Shown: piece after piece, positions 8,489 through 17,314 of the stretch | How the letters are laid out: every line of letters begins with the position of its first letter | Position numbering within the stretch: the first letter of the stretch is position 1 | From: Erythrobacter aureus | GTDB lineage: Bacteria; Pseudomonadota; Alphaproteobacteria; Sphingomonadales; Sphingomonadaceae | NCBI RefSeq assembly: GCF_003355455.1 | Contig: NZ_CP031357.1 | Span: forward strand, 536,501-600,500 | DNA: 64,000 nt | Direction: 5' to 3' | The notes under the pieces: generated by a model | The model's database searches: none | Seen by the model: the letters and a program-made list of their open reading frames with translations, nothing else | What the model was told of the DNA's origin: nothing | Made by a program: the position numbers and the translations under genes

Positions 8489-8679
8489 GGATGCAGTGCT
8501 GCCCGATTTGGATCGGAGCGGACGTGGCGCGCAAACAGCTACGCGAGGTCAGGATGTAATCGTCGGTGCTCGGTGGATGGGCCATGCGGTTGAATGCATG
8601 GCAGCGGCTATCTGTGCTGGATTGCTGCCCTGCATTCCATTCGACCATGCCGCCGAGGAGGAGGTACAGGGAAGGCCGA

Positions 8680-9078
8680 TCAGCCCTTCATCTTCTCCAG
8701 CATCGCGGCCATCTGTTCCCACACTTTGTTGACTGCCTTCAGCGGGCGCACCATCACTTTGAAATCGGCGATCATGCCGTCCTCGTCGAACCGGATGAGG
8801 TCGATACCGTTGACGTGAATGTCGTCCATCTCGGTCGTGAATTCGAGCATGGCGTTATCGCCGTCGATCAGTTCGCGGACATATTCGAAGCTGTCATTGC
8901 CGAGTGTTTTTCCGGCGGCGGAAAGGTAGGCGACCACGATGGGGCGGCCGACCTGAGGGGTATGCACGACGGGCGAATGGAATACGGCGTCGTCACGGAT
9001 AATGGCAGAGAGCTCTTCGGCACAGCTGCCGTTTTCGATGACTTGGTGCCAGCGTTTCAGGCCTAGCTCTGCGCTCAT
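8680..9078 (-). CDS. SnoaL-like / nuclear transport factor 2 family protein
   Basis: Cone-shaped NTF2-fold protein of 132 residues, beginning MSAELGLKRWHQVIENG. The helix followed by DDAVFHSPVVHTPQVGR, and the later strands with MDDIHVNGIDLIRFDEDGMI, fit the SnoaL-like pattern, in which a pocket binds a small ligand or catalyses a simple reaction. The ATG overlaps the stop of the glutamate-synthase-like gene by four bases (9075-9078), so the two are probably co-translated. The ligand is unknown. The longer open frame reaching to 9465 is an extension inside the upstream gene and is not used. Confidence 0.85.
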   Translation of the reverse strand: MSAELGLKRWHQVIENGSCAEELSAIIRDDAVFHSPVVHTPQVGRPIVVAYLSAAGKTLGNDSFEYVRELIDGDNAMLEFTTEMDDIHVNGIDLIRFDEDGMIADFKVMVRPLKAVNKVWEQMAAMLEKMKG

Positions 9079-10664
9079 TCTGCTCTCCGGAAAGTGTCCG
9101 CCCGGGCGGCATGCCAGTGCCGGGCATAGGGTGTCGCGTCGGCATCCTCGAGCAACTGGCCCGGCTCGAGGAAGGTGTAGATGCGATCGATGGCATCGGA
9201 GCGCGCCCCGTTCAACCGTTCGCGCATATCGTGCGGGTCGATTTCCCAGGGACTGGCGAGCCCCATGGCCACCACGATTTCGCGTAGCGAGTGAAGCGTC
9301 TGACGCTGGAAGCGCGCGATGCGGGGAGCCTTCTCCTCCACGACCAGGCCGCGTTGCCGCCATGCGTCCTGGGTGGCGATGCCGGTAGGGCAGGTTCCCC
9401 TGTGGCAATTCATCGACTGTACGCAGCCCAGGGCGAACATAAAGGGCCGGGCGGCATTGCACCAATCGGCACCGAGCGCGAAAGCCTTGGCCAGTTGCGC
9501 GCCCGAATGCAATTTGCCCGAAGCGGCGATTTTGACCTTGTCCTTGAGCGCCAGCCCCACAAGCATGTTGCGCACCATGATTTGCCCCTCACGCAAGGGC
9601 ATGCCCACCGAGTTGGATAATTCGAGCGGTGCCGCGCCAGTTCCTCCTTCGGCGCCATCGACGGTAATGAAATCGGGGTGCAGCCCGGTTTCCAACATCG
9701 CTTTGCCAATGGCGAAGAGTTCGTGCGGTTGCCCGACACACAGCTTGATGCCGACCGGTTTGCCACCCGATAAATCGCGCAGAGAGGTGAGCCATTCGAG
9801 CAATTGAACCGGTGTCGAGAAGGTCGGATGGGCCGCCGGCGAAATCACCGTCTCGCCAACGGGCACTCCGCGCGCCTCTGCGATCTCTTCGGTCACCTTG
9901 GCGCCCGGCAGCACACCGCCATGCCCCGGCTTGGCACCCTGGCTCAGTTTGATTTCGATCATCTTCACCTGATCGCTGGTGGCATTGTCCCGAAACTGGT
10001 CCGGATCGAAATGCCCGTCGGACCGACGCGCGCCGAAATATCCGCTGCCCAGCTCCCAGATGAGATCGCCGCCGGGGGAACGGTGATAGCGGCTGATCGA
10101 GCCTTCGCCCGTATTGTGCGCAAACCCGCCAAGGGCGGCGCCCGCGTTGAGTGCTTCGATGGCGCGCGCGGAAAGCGAACCGAAGCTCATTGCCGAGATA
10201 TTCAGCAGGGCGGCGGAATAGGGTTTGGCACAGGTGCCTTCGCCCACGGTGACGCGCCAGTGATCGGGTGCATCCTGTTTCGGTGCGATCGAGTGGCTGA
10301 GCCATTCATATTCATCGGAGTAGACATCGAGCTCGGTTCCCATCGGATGAGAATCCAGATCGCCCTTTGCCCGCGCGTAAACGAGCGCTCGCGCCTGATG
10401 GCTGAAGGGACGACCATCGAGGTCGTCCTCCACGATATAGGCCTGCGCGAAGGGCCGCAGGTCCTCCATCAACCAACGAATACGGGCCAGGACCGGGTAA
10501 TTTCTCCTAAGTGTATGTTCGCGCTGAAGAAAATCCCAGAGCGCCAGGATCACAAGCGGAATTAGGAGCCATAGCGTCCAGCGCGCCGGTTCCCACCACC
10601 AGGCGACCCCGCACAGTGCGACCAGACCGGCGGGGACGACATACCGAAAGGGAATATGCTCCAC
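9075..10664 (-). CDS. FMN-binding glutamate synthase family protein, membrane-anchored
   Basis: 529-residue protein with two hydrophobic N-terminal helices (about residues 8-45) and a central FMN-binding TIM-barrel domain resembling the synthase domain of GltB. Visible signatures: NISAMSFGSLS, HNTGEGSISRYH, MIEIKLSQGAKPGHGG, FITVDGAEGGTGAAP, and a Cys-rich CNAARPFMFALGCVQSMNCH region near an Fe-S type cluster site (MNCHRGTCPTG). It lacks the amidotransferase domain, so glutamine-dependent glutamate synthesis is unlikely on its own. The true substrate is unknown. It is coupled to the SnoaL-like gene downstream, with a hydrolase gene just upstream. Confidence 0.88.
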   Translation of the reverse strand: MEHIPFRYVVPAGLVALCGVAWWWEPARWTLWLLIPLVILALWDFLQREHTLRRNYPVLARIRWLMEDLRPFAQAYIVEDDLDGRPFSHQARALVYARAKGDLDSHPMGTELDVYSDEYEWLSHSIAPKQDAPDHWRVTVGEGTCAKPYSAALLNISAMSFGSLSARAIEALNAGAALGGFAHNTGEGSISRYHRSPGGDLIWELGSGYFGARRSDGHFDPDQFRDNATSDQVKMIEIKLSQGAKPGHGGVLPGAKVTEEIAEARGVPVGETVISPAAHPTFSTPVQLLEWLTSLRDLSGGKPVGIKLCVGQPHELFAIGKAMLETGLHPDFITVDGAEGGTGAAPLELSNSVGMPLREGQIMVRNMLVGLALKDKVKIAASGKLHSGAQLAKAFALGADWCNAARPFMFALGCVQSMNCHRGTCPTGIATQDAWRQRGLVVEEKAPRIARFQRQTLHSLREIVVAMGLASPWEIDPHDMRERLNGARSDAIDRIYTFLEPGQLLEDADATPYARHWHAARADTFRRAE

Positions 10665-10667
10665 GCG

Positions 10668-11366
10668 TCAGCCGAGATGCCGGGCGAAAAACTCGGCGGT
10701 TCTGCTGTCTGCCAATTGCGCGGCGTCTTCGGATCGACGCTTGCCGAATTCGGTGGCGAAACCGTGATCGAGCCCTTCGTAATCGTGCAGTGTGACCTTG
10801 GGATGGTCGTCCAGGCCCTCATGCATGGCCTTTTGCGTATTCTTGTCGACGAATCCGTCCTCTGTAGGAATGTGCAGCATGAGCGGGTTCGCGATCGCAT
10901 GCTTTTCACCGAGAAGACCGTCGATACCGACGCCATAATAGCCGACACTCGCATCGATATCGGTGCGGGCGGCGGTCATGAAAGCGAGGCGTCCACCGAG
11001 GCAGTAACCAACGCAACCAACCTTGGGAACGCTTTCCTCGCGCCTGATATAATGGATCGTGGCTTCGATATCCCGAATTCCCTGATCCTGATTGAACCGG
11101 CCCATCAGATCGAGAGCGCGCTGAAATTCGGGTTCGACATCGGGATCGAGCTCGACTCCCGGTTCTAGGCGCCAGAACAGGTCGGGAGCGATCGCGAGAT
11201 AACCCTCTTCCGCGAGCTTGTCGCACTTGCGCCGGATGCCCGCATTGACCCCGAAGATCTCCTGAATGACGAGAATCGCGGCCTTGGCTCGCTCGGCGGG
11301 TCTTGCGACGTAAGCGGTGAATTCTTCCGTGCCCGACAGTGTGGGGATGGTGACGGTTTCGGTCAT
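10668..11366 (-). CDS. Dienelactone hydrolase family protein
   Basis: Alpha/beta hydrolase of 232 residues. The nucleophile is Cys122 in the elbow GCVGYCLGGRLAF, with Asp170 and His201 (GLDHGF) completing the Cys-Asp-His triad of dienelactone hydrolases. VIQEIFGVN near residue 34-41 is the conserved segment carrying the activating Glu. The gene ends three bases before the glutamate-synthase-like gene on the same strand, so they form one transcription unit. No catechol-cleavage genes are nearby, so a role in chloroaromatic degradation is not supported; the substrate is open. Confidence 0.9.
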   Translation of the reverse strand: MTETVTIPTLSGTEEFTAYVARPAERAKAAILVIQEIFGVNAGIRRKCDKLAEEGYLAIAPDLFWRLEPGVELDPDVEPEFQRALDLMGRFNQDQGIRDIEATIHYIRREESVPKVGCVGYCLGGRLAFMTAARTDIDASVGYYGVGIDGLLGEKHAIANPLMLHIPTEDGFVDKNTQKAMHEGLDDHPKVTLHDYEGLDHGFATEFGKRRSEDAAQLADSRTAEFFARHLG

Positions 11367-11465
11367 GGGTTTTGTGCCTCGCTCGCTTCGAATGGTGTCT
11401 TATGCTTGCATGACGCGCATTGCAGACCCAAATAGGGTCTCGCAAGCCATAACGGAGGAAGCGCG

Positions 11466-11729
11466 ATGAAGGTCCATATCGAAATCGATTGCACGCCCGA
11501 AGAGGCAAGGACCTTCATGGGGCTGCCCGATGTCGGCAAGGCAAACGCCGTATATGTCGACATGATGTCGAAGGCGATGAAGGGTGTGAACAATACCGAC
11601 CAATTGCAGGAATATGCGAAACAGTTGGCACCGATGGGGCAGGCCGGTTTCAAGCTTTTCCAAAGTTTCATGGAAGGTGCCAATGCGGCGCGTACTTCGT
11701 CGGCGAAGAAGACTTCCGACGACGATTGA
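11466..11729 (+). CDS. DUF6489 family protein
   Basis: 87-residue acidic, helical protein beginning MKVHIEIDCTPEEARTFMGL and ending in a Ser/Lys/Asp-rich tail. The start is well supported by CGGAGGAAG seven bases upstream. I recognise it as the short DUF6489 family found beside mnmE in sphingomonads; the function is unknown. It is reminiscent of phasin-like helical proteins, but I do not claim that. It precedes mnmE by 15 bases, so they are probably co-transcribed. Confidence 0.8.
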   Translation: MKVHIEIDCTPEEARTFMGLPDVGKANAVYVDMMSKAMKGVNNTDQLQEYAKQLAPMGQAGFKLFQSFMEGANAARTSSAKKTSDDD

Positions 11730-11744
11730 GGCCGTTACGGCGCG

Positions 11745-13013
11745 ATGAGCGAGACGATCTATGCGCTGTCGAGCGGTGCGCCGCCTGCGGGGATCGGTGT
11801 TATCCGCATAAGTGGGTCGGATGCCGGGTCGGCGCTCGAGCGGCTTACCGGGGGCCTTCCTCCCGAACGTTCGCCCCGATTGAGAGCCCTGCGCAATGCC
11901 ACTGGCGATACGCTCGACCAGGCTTTGATCCTGTGGTTTCGCGGTCCAGCCACGGTTACCGGCGAGGACCTGGCTGAAATTCACTGCCACGGGGGCAGGG
12001 CGGTGATCGCGGCTATTCTCCAGGAACTTGGGACCTACGCGGGATTGCGGGAGGCCGAGCCGGGAGAATTCACGCGGCGTGCCTTCGGCAATGGCAAGAT
12101 CGATCTCGCCGAGGCGGAGGGTCTTGCCGATTTGCTTTCAGCTGAAACCGAAATGCAAAGGCGGGGAGCGATGCTCTCGGTCGGAGGGGAGCTATCGCGC
12201 CGAATTGAGGGATGGCGCGAGCGTGTTCTCGGCTTCGCCGCTGCGGTCGAGGCGGTCATCGATTTCGCCGACGAGGACGATGTTGCCGGCCTGCCGGGTG
12301 ACTTCCATGCGCGGTTGGAAGATCTCGCGGCGGAGATCCGTGGCATCGCCGCCCAGCCTGCCACCGAGCGTCTTCGGGATGGCATCAGGGTCGTTTTGGC
12401 GGGTCCTCCCAATGCGGGGAAATCGTCGCTATTCAACGCATTGTTGGCGGACGATGCCGCGATCGTCACTGCCGAGGCGGGGACAACCCGCGACGTTCTC
12501 GAACGCCCAGTAGCGATTGGCGGCATCCCATTCGTATTGGTGGATACGGCGGGAATGCGGGAGAGCGGGGCGGGTGCAATCGAGGAAATCGGGATAGAGC
12601 GAGCCCGCCGCGAGGTCTCGGCGGGGCAGATCGTCCTGTGGTTGGGAGAGGAGGCAGACGCACCCGAAGGCGCGATTTGCGTGCGCTCCAAATCGGATCT
12701 GCGCTCCTCAGAAAGCGGCGGTTTACAAGTTTCAGCGGTAACCGGCGCCGGGATCGAGCGATTGACGGCGCTTCTGGTCGAGCGAGGCCGCACCGCTTTA
12801 CCCCCCGTGGACAGATTGGCTTTCAATCGGCGTCAGCGGGATTGGGCCTTGGCCGCGGCCGAGGGCCTCTCCGCCGTGAGAGTGGACGACGACCTCCTGC
12901 TTGTCGCTGAACACCTTCGGACCGCGCGTCGCGCGCTCGATCGACTGGTTGGCCGCGAGTCGACCGAGGAAATGCTCGACACGCTTTTCGGCAGATTTTG
13001 TATCGGGAAATAG
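11745..13013 (+). CDS. mnmE: tRNA modification GTPase MnmE
   Basis: GTPase that works with MnmG to make the cmnm5U modification at wobble U34 of several tRNAs. N-terminal folate-binding domain (about 1-115), helical domain, then the inserted G domain: G1 GPPNAGKSS (220-228), G3 DTAG (267-270), and G4 as SKSD rather than NKxD. The protein ends FCIGK, the conserved C-terminal Cys motif. At 422 residues it is somewhat shorter than E. coli MnmE (454). mnmG follows after 62 bases. Confidence 0.97.
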   Translation: MSETIYALSSGAPPAGIGVIRISGSDAGSALERLTGGLPPERSPRLRALRNATGDTLDQALILWFRGPATVTGEDLAEIHCHGGRAVIAAILQELGTYAGLREAEPGEFTRRAFGNGKIDLAEAEGLADLLSAETEMQRRGAMLSVGGELSRRIEGWRERVLGFAAAVEAVIDFADEDDVAGLPGDFHARLEDLAAEIRGIAAQPATERLRDGIRVVLAGPPNAGKSSLFNALLADDAAIVTAEAGTTRDVLERPVAIGGIPFVLVDTAGMRESGAGAIEEIGIERARREVSAGQIVLWLGEEADAPEGAICVRSKSDLRSSESGGLQVSAVTGAGIERLTALLVERGRTALPPVDRLAFNRRQRDWALAAAEGLSAVRVDDDLLLVAEHLRTARRALDRLVGRESTEEMLDTLFGRFCIGK

Positions 13014-13014
13014 T

Positions 13015-13030
13015 TGTTTCACGTGAAACA
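13015..13030 (+). promoter_or_regulatory. parS centromere site (perfect 16-bp palindrome)
   Basis: TGTTTCACGTGAAACA lies immediately after the mnmE stop codon and matches the ParB-binding consensus exactly. The parA and parB genes are about 2.5 kb downstream. It is the best of three parS-like sites in the cluster and the only one outside a reading frame. Confidence 0.92.
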
Positions 13031-13075
13031 TGCGCCTTTGACGTGAATCCCGGCTTTCGGTAGAGCGCCGATCCC

Positions 13076-14926
13076 ATGCACGATTTCGATGTTCTTGTAG
13101 TCGGCGGCGGCCATGCCGGGGTCGAAGCGGCCTGCGCCGCCGCCCGAATGGGGGTGCGCACGGCTCTGGTGACGCTCGATCTCGACAAGGTCGGCGCCAT
13201 GAGCTGCAATCCGGCAATCGGGGGATTGGGGAAGGGGCATCTCGTCCGCGAAGTCGATGCGCTCGACGGCGTAATTGCCCGTGCTGCCGACGCGGCAGCG
13301 ATACACTATCGCATGCTGAACAGGTCGAAAGGCAGCGCGGTATGGGGGCCGCGCGTTCAAGCCGATCGGAAGTTGTTTCACCGGGCGGTTCAAGCGATGG
13401 TTCGGGCGCAGCCATCACTGGAACTGGTCGCGGGGGAGGCGGCTGCCCTTCGTCTCGAAGGGGGGCGGGTCTGTGGACTGGAATTGGCGGACGGAACGCG
13501 GATCACGTCGCGTGCGGTGATCTTGTGCACGGGCACCTTCCTTGGCGGGATATTGTATCGCGGTGAAGAACGCTTCGAAGGCGGGAGGATAGGGGAAGGG
13601 GCTGCCCACCGTCTGGCGACACAATTGCGCGAGGCCGATCTTCCGATGGGAAGGCTTAAGACCGGCACGCCTCCACGTCTGGACGGGCGCACGATCGATT
13701 GGGCTTCGCTGGAGGAGCAGCCGTCTGACAATGAATGCTGGACGATGAGTTCGCTGACCGGGGCGAGATCAAACCCCCAGCTGTTCTGCGGAATCACCCG
13801 TACCAATGCGCGCGCGCATGACATTATCCGCGCCAACCTCGATCGGTCACCGCTGTTTTCCGGCGCCATCGGCGCGGCAGGCCCCCGTTACTGCCCCTCT
13901 ATCGAAGACAAGATCCATCGGTTTGGCGATCGCGATGGGCATCAGGTATTCCTCGAGCCGGAGGGTCTGGATACCGAGCTCGTTTATCCGAACGGAATAT
14001 CGACATCGCTTCCCATCGATGTCCAACTGGCCATGCTGCGGGCGATGGATGGTTTGAGCCGGGTGGAAATGTCCGTTCCCGGTTATGCAGTCGAATATGA
14101 CCATATCGACCCGCGCGCGCTCGCTTCTTCGCTGGAGCTTCACGCTATTCCGGGCCTTTACTGCGCGGGGCAGATCAACGGTACGACGGGATACGAAGAG
14201 GCGGCGGCACAGGGGCTCGTCGCCGGCATGCACGCCGCTTCGGCGATCCTTGGCGTCGAGGCGCTGCCGCTCGATCGCGCGAATTCCTACATTTCCGTGA
14301 TGCTCGACGATCTGACGCTTCAGGGTATCACCGAGCCCTATCGCATGCTGACCTCACGGGCGGAATACCGGCTACGCCTTCGCGCGAGCAATGCCGATAC
14401 GCGCCTGACGCTCCTGGGAATGAAACACGGCTTGGTCGGAAAGGAGCGGGCAGAATGGTACGACAGGCGTGAGGAGCGTCGCGCGCGATATGAACAAGCG
14501 CTCGCTACCCCTATTCATTCGAAAGTTCTGGCGGATGCGGGGTTTCACGTGAAACGTGACACCGGACCTCGTCCAGCCTCCGAGTGGATCGCTGGCGGTC
14601 ATGCCGATTTATCCGCTCTGGGGCCGTGGTTGGACGGTGTGGATCCCGACGACTCACTTGCCACGGAGTTGGCGGAGGATGCATTTTACGCGCCTTATCT
14701 CGCGCGGCAAAGGGCCGAGCTTGCCGATCTGCGCACAAGCGAAGCGCAGCGCCTGCCTCCCGACTTTCCCTTCGCCGAGGTTCCTGGACTGTCCAATGAA
14801 ATGATAGAGCGGTTGTCGGTTGCACGGCCGGAATCGCTGGCGGCCGCTGGCCGTATCAGCGGTGTCACGCCGGCGGCGCTCGCCGCTTTGCTCGTTCATG
14901 TCCGAAAGAGGGATCGTGCGGCATGA
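13076..14926 (+). CDS. mnmG: tRNA uridine-5-carboxymethylaminomethyl synthesis enzyme MnmG
   Basis: FAD-dependent partner of MnmE (formerly GidA). The dinucleotide fold VVGGGHAGVEAACAAARMG is at residues 8-26, followed by the CNPAIGGLGKGHLVREVDALDG signature and, later, the NGTTGYEEAAAQG family motif. Length is 616 residues, typical. A parS-like palindrome is embedded in codons encoding GFHVKR (about residue 490). The stop codon overlaps the rsmG start by four bases. Confidence 0.97.
   Translation: MHDFDVLVVGGGHAGVEAACAAARMGVRTALVTLDLDKVGAMSCNPAIGGLGKGHLVREVDALDGVIARAADAAAIHYRMLNRSKGSAVWGPRVQADRKLFHRAVQAMVRAQPSLELVAGEAAALRLEGGRVCGLELADGTRITSRAVILCTGTFLGGILYRGEERFEGGRIGEGAAHRLATQLREADLPMGRLKTGTPPRLDGRTIDWASLEEQPSDNECWTMSSLTGARSNPQLFCGITRTNARAHDIIRANLDRSPLFSGAIGAAGPRYCPSIEDKIHRFGDRDGHQVFLEPEGLDTELVYPNGISTSLPIDVQLAMLRAMDGLSRVEMSVPGYAVEYDHIDPRALASSLELHAIPGLYCAGQINGTTGYEEAAAQGLVAGMHAASAILGVEALPLDRANSYISVMLDDLTLQGITEPYRMLTSRAEYRLRLRASNADTRLTLLGMKHGLVGKERAEWYDRREERRARYEQALATPIHSKVLADAGFHVKRDTGPRPASEWIAGGHADLSALGPWLDGVDPDDSLATELAEDAFYAPYLARQRAELADLRTSEAQRLPPDFPFAEVPGLSNEMIERLSVARPESLAAAGRISGVTPAALAALLVHVRKRDRAA
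14542..14555 (+). promoter_or_regulatory. parS-like site inside mnmG
   Basis: GTTTCACGTGAAAC is a perfect 14-base palindrome identical to the core of the 13015 site. The two outermost bases of the 16-mer differ (G...G rather than T...A). It is read through as FHVK in mnmG, so the coding constraint has been accommodated. Confidence 0.85.
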
Positions 14927-15552
14927 TCGCCAGCGAAGACGAAGCCCGCGCCTATGTTGCCCGCCTGTCCGACCGCTTCGCGCTCGATCGGCTCGATATG
15001 CTCGTCAGGGATTTATCCGCAGAGAATCAGCGGCAGAACCTGATTGCCCGAGCGACACTGCCAATGGTCTGGCAGCGGCATATTGCCGATTCGGCCCAGT
15101 TGCTCGAGCTATGCGAGCCGTGCGACGGCCCCTGGCTCGATCTTGGAAGCGGCGCGGGATTTCCAGGTTTGGTCATCGCCGCGATGCGTCCGGATCTATC
15201 TGTGGTTCTCGTGGAATCGAGACGCCGCCGTATCGAATGGCTGGAAGCCACCATCGCGAATTTGGGGCTCGAGAATTGTCGGGTAGAGGGGCAACGTCTG
15301 GAGAATGTTACGCCTTTCGAGGCCCGGATTATCTCCGCTCGGGCCTTTGCTCCACTCGACCGGTTGCTGACTTTATCCGCGCCCTTCTCCACAAGCTCTA
15401 CCCATTGGGTGTTGCCCAAGGGCCGATCGGCGGCGCATGAAGTAGCGGGACTGCCCAAGAATCGCCGTGCCATGTTTCACGTGGAACAATCGGTGACCGA
15501 TCCGGAGGCTGGGATCGTGGTCGGTCGCGGAGAATGGAGCGCAAAAGCATGA
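14923..15552 (+). CDS. rsmG: 16S rRNA (guanine527-N7)-methyltransferase RsmG
   Basis: Methylates G527 of 16S rRNA (formerly GidB). The SAM-binding motif LDLGSGAGFPGLVIA (about residues 68-82) and preceding WQRHIADSAQLLEL are diagnostic. Length is 209 residues, normal. It overlaps mnmG by four bases and parA by four bases (start at 15549), giving a continuous mnmG-rsmG-parA-parB unit. A parS-like site lies in its 3' part. Confidence 0.95.
   Translation: MIASEDEARAYVARLSDRFALDRLDMLVRDLSAENQRQNLIARATLPMVWQRHIADSAQLLELCEPCDGPWLDLGSGAGFPGLVIAAMRPDLSVVLVESRRRRIEWLEATIANLGLENCRVEGQRLENVTPFEARIISARAFAPLDRLLTLSAPFSTSSTHWVLPKGRSAAHEVAGLPKNRRAMFHVEQSVTDPEAGIVVGRGEWSAKA
15473..15488 (+). promoter_or_regulatory. 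parS-like site inside rsmG
   Basis: TGTTTCACGTGGAACA differs from the perfect site at 13015 by one base and fits the degenerate consensus TGTTNCACGTGNAACA. It encodes MFHVEQ within rsmG, 76 bases before parB's partner gene parA. Confidence 0.85.
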
Positions 15553-16340
15553 TCACCATTGCTATCGCCAATCAGAAGGGCGGAGTGGGTAAGACGACCA
15601 CTGCCATCAACATCGCGACGGCTATGGCTGCGACGGGGTGGAAGACTTTGCTGATCGACCTTGACCCTCAGGGTAATGCGTCGACCGGGCTTGGCATAGC
15701 GGCTGCCGCGCGTGAAAATACCAGCTACGATCTCCTGCTTGACCAGGCCGCCCTGGCAGAATGTGCGCAGCCGACGGATATACCCGGCCTCGATATCGTT
15801 CCGGCGACGCAGGATCTATCGGGAGCGGAGGTCGAGCTCGTCTCGGTAGAGGATCGCACAGCGAGACTTAGGCGGGCGCTCTCGTCACAAGCTCGCGGGA
15901 GTTTTGCGGGCTATGATGTATGCTTTATCGATTGTCCGCCCTCGCTTGGGCTTCTGACTCTCAACGCCCTGTCCGCTGCGGATACGTTGCTTGTGCCGCT
16001 GCAGTGCGAGTTCTTCGCGCTTGAAGGTCTCAGTCAGCTTCTCCAGACTGTCGAGCGCGTACAGCAGGGGTTCAATGCCGATCTGGGCATCGTTGGGATT
16101 GTTTTGACGATGTTCGACCGCCGCAACCGGCTAACCGATCAAGTGGCCGACGATGTGCGAGATTGTCTCGGCAATCTGGTCTTCGAACACGTGATTCCGC
16201 GCAATGTGCGCCTTTCCGAAGCGCCGAGCCATGGAATGCCGGCACTGGTCTATGACCACAATTGCCCCGGAAGCCGGGCCTATATCGGCCTGGCTCGGGA
16301 ACTCATCGGGCGTCTGCCGGAAAGGAAAAAGGCGGCATGA
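15549..16340 (+). CDS. parA: Chromosome-partitioning ATPase ParA
   Basis: Deviant-Walker ATPase that forms the gradient pulling ParB-parS complexes apart. ITIAIANQKGGVGKTTT holds the signature lysine pair of the ParA/MinD family; LIDLDPQGNASTGLG and CFIDCPPSLGLLTLNAL follow. I chose the ATG at 15549 (263 residues), which overlaps the rsmG stop. A start at 15534 would only add MERKS. It has no N-terminal DNA-binding domain, so it is a type Ib-like chromosomal ParA. Confidence 0.96.
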   Translation: MITIAIANQKGGVGKTTTAINIATAMAATGWKTLLIDLDPQGNASTGLGIAAAARENTSYDLLLDQAALAECAQPTDIPGLDIVPATQDLSGAEVELVSVEDRTARLRRALSSQARGSFAGYDVCFIDCPPSLGLLTLNALSAADTLLVPLQCEFFALEGLSQLLQTVERVQQGFNADLGIVGIVLTMFDRRNRLTDQVADDVRDCLGNLVFEHVIPRNVRLSEAPSHGMPALVYDHNCPGSRAYIGLARELIGRLPERKKAA

Positions 16341-17314
16341 GTGACGGCGCGGACAAATCGGGAGCCAGAACGATCGATCGCAAGAAGAAGCTGGGGAAGG
16401 GACTTGGAGCCCTGTTAGGCGAAACCCGCCGCGAGGAACCGCTTGTCCGGTCGGGCGCGGATGGGGGTGGGGGCCAGCAAGCGGGGTCCTCGGCGGGTGT
16501 GAGCCAGGCCCATCCGAGCGATGGGCTCGCTTCCATTCCGGTGGCGGATATCGAACCGCTTCCCGGACAACCCCGGACGCGCTTCGACGAGGAATCGCTC
16601 GAAGCACTCGCGTCTTCCATCGAATCGCGTGGCGTGATCCAGCCAGTCATCGTGTCGCCGCTGGGACAGGGTCGTTATCGCTTGGTTGCGGGCGAGCGCC
16701 GCTGGCGCGCCGCGCAAAAGGCGCGATTGCACGAGATACCGGCACTGATTCGCGAGCTTGAACGGCGCGAAGTGATGGCGCTGGCGCTCATCGAAAATCT
16801 CCAGCGCGAGGATCTCAACCCGGTCGACGAGGCGCGCGCGTACCAAAAACTCGCCGAAGATGAGGGGATGACCCAGGCGGAGATCGCAAAGCTTGTCGAC
16901 AAGTCGCGCAGCCACGTCGCCAATCTCCAACGCCTCCTGAGCCTCCCCGATAGCGTGCTGGAGTTATTGGCCGAGGGTGCACTTTCCATGGGGCATGCGC
17001 GTGCCTTGGTCGGCCGGGATGAGGCCGAAAGCCTCGCGGAAAAAGCGGTCTCCGATGGTTTGTCCGTGCGCGAAATGGAGGCGCTGACCCGCAAGCCGGG
17101 AAAATTGCGGTCGGATACGCCTTCGGCCCACCCCCATCAAAGCGAAAACGACGCCGATATCACTGCCGTGCAGGGTCACCTCGAAGAATTCCTTGGCATG
17201 CCGGTCAGGATCACCACCGATGTCACGCCCAACACGGGTAGCGTGACCATTCGGTATCGCACCCTCGATCAACTTGACCTTATTTGTCAAAGGCTTACGG
17301 GCGGCGATATTTAA
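16337..17314 (+). CDS. parB: Chromosome-partitioning protein ParB
   Basis: CTP-dependent clamp that loads at parS. A basic N-terminal tail (KKKLGKGLGALLGE, the ParA-stimulating region) precedes the CTP-binding domain with LVAGERRWRAAQKA and LIENLQREDLNPVDEA. A helix-turn-helix follows (MTQAEIAKLVDKSRSHVANL), then a C-terminal dimer domain after about residue 270. The ATG at 16337 overlaps the parA stop (ATGA). Length is 325 residues. Its targets are presumably the three palindromes at 13015, 14542 and 15473. Confidence 0.96.
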   Translation: MSDGADKSGARTIDRKKKLGKGLGALLGETRREEPLVRSGADGGGGQQAGSSAGVSQAHPSDGLASIPVADIEPLPGQPRTRFDEESLEALASSIESRGVIQPVIVSPLGQGRYRLVAGERRWRAAQKARLHEIPALIRELERREVMALALIENLQREDLNPVDEARAYQKLAEDEGMTQAEIAKLVDKSRSHVANLQRLLSLPDSVLELLAEGALSMGHARALVGRDEAESLAEKAVSDGLSVREMEALTRKPGKLRSDTPSAHPHQSENDADITAVQGHLEEFLGMPVRITTDVTPNTGSVTIRYRTLDQLDLICQRLTGGDI

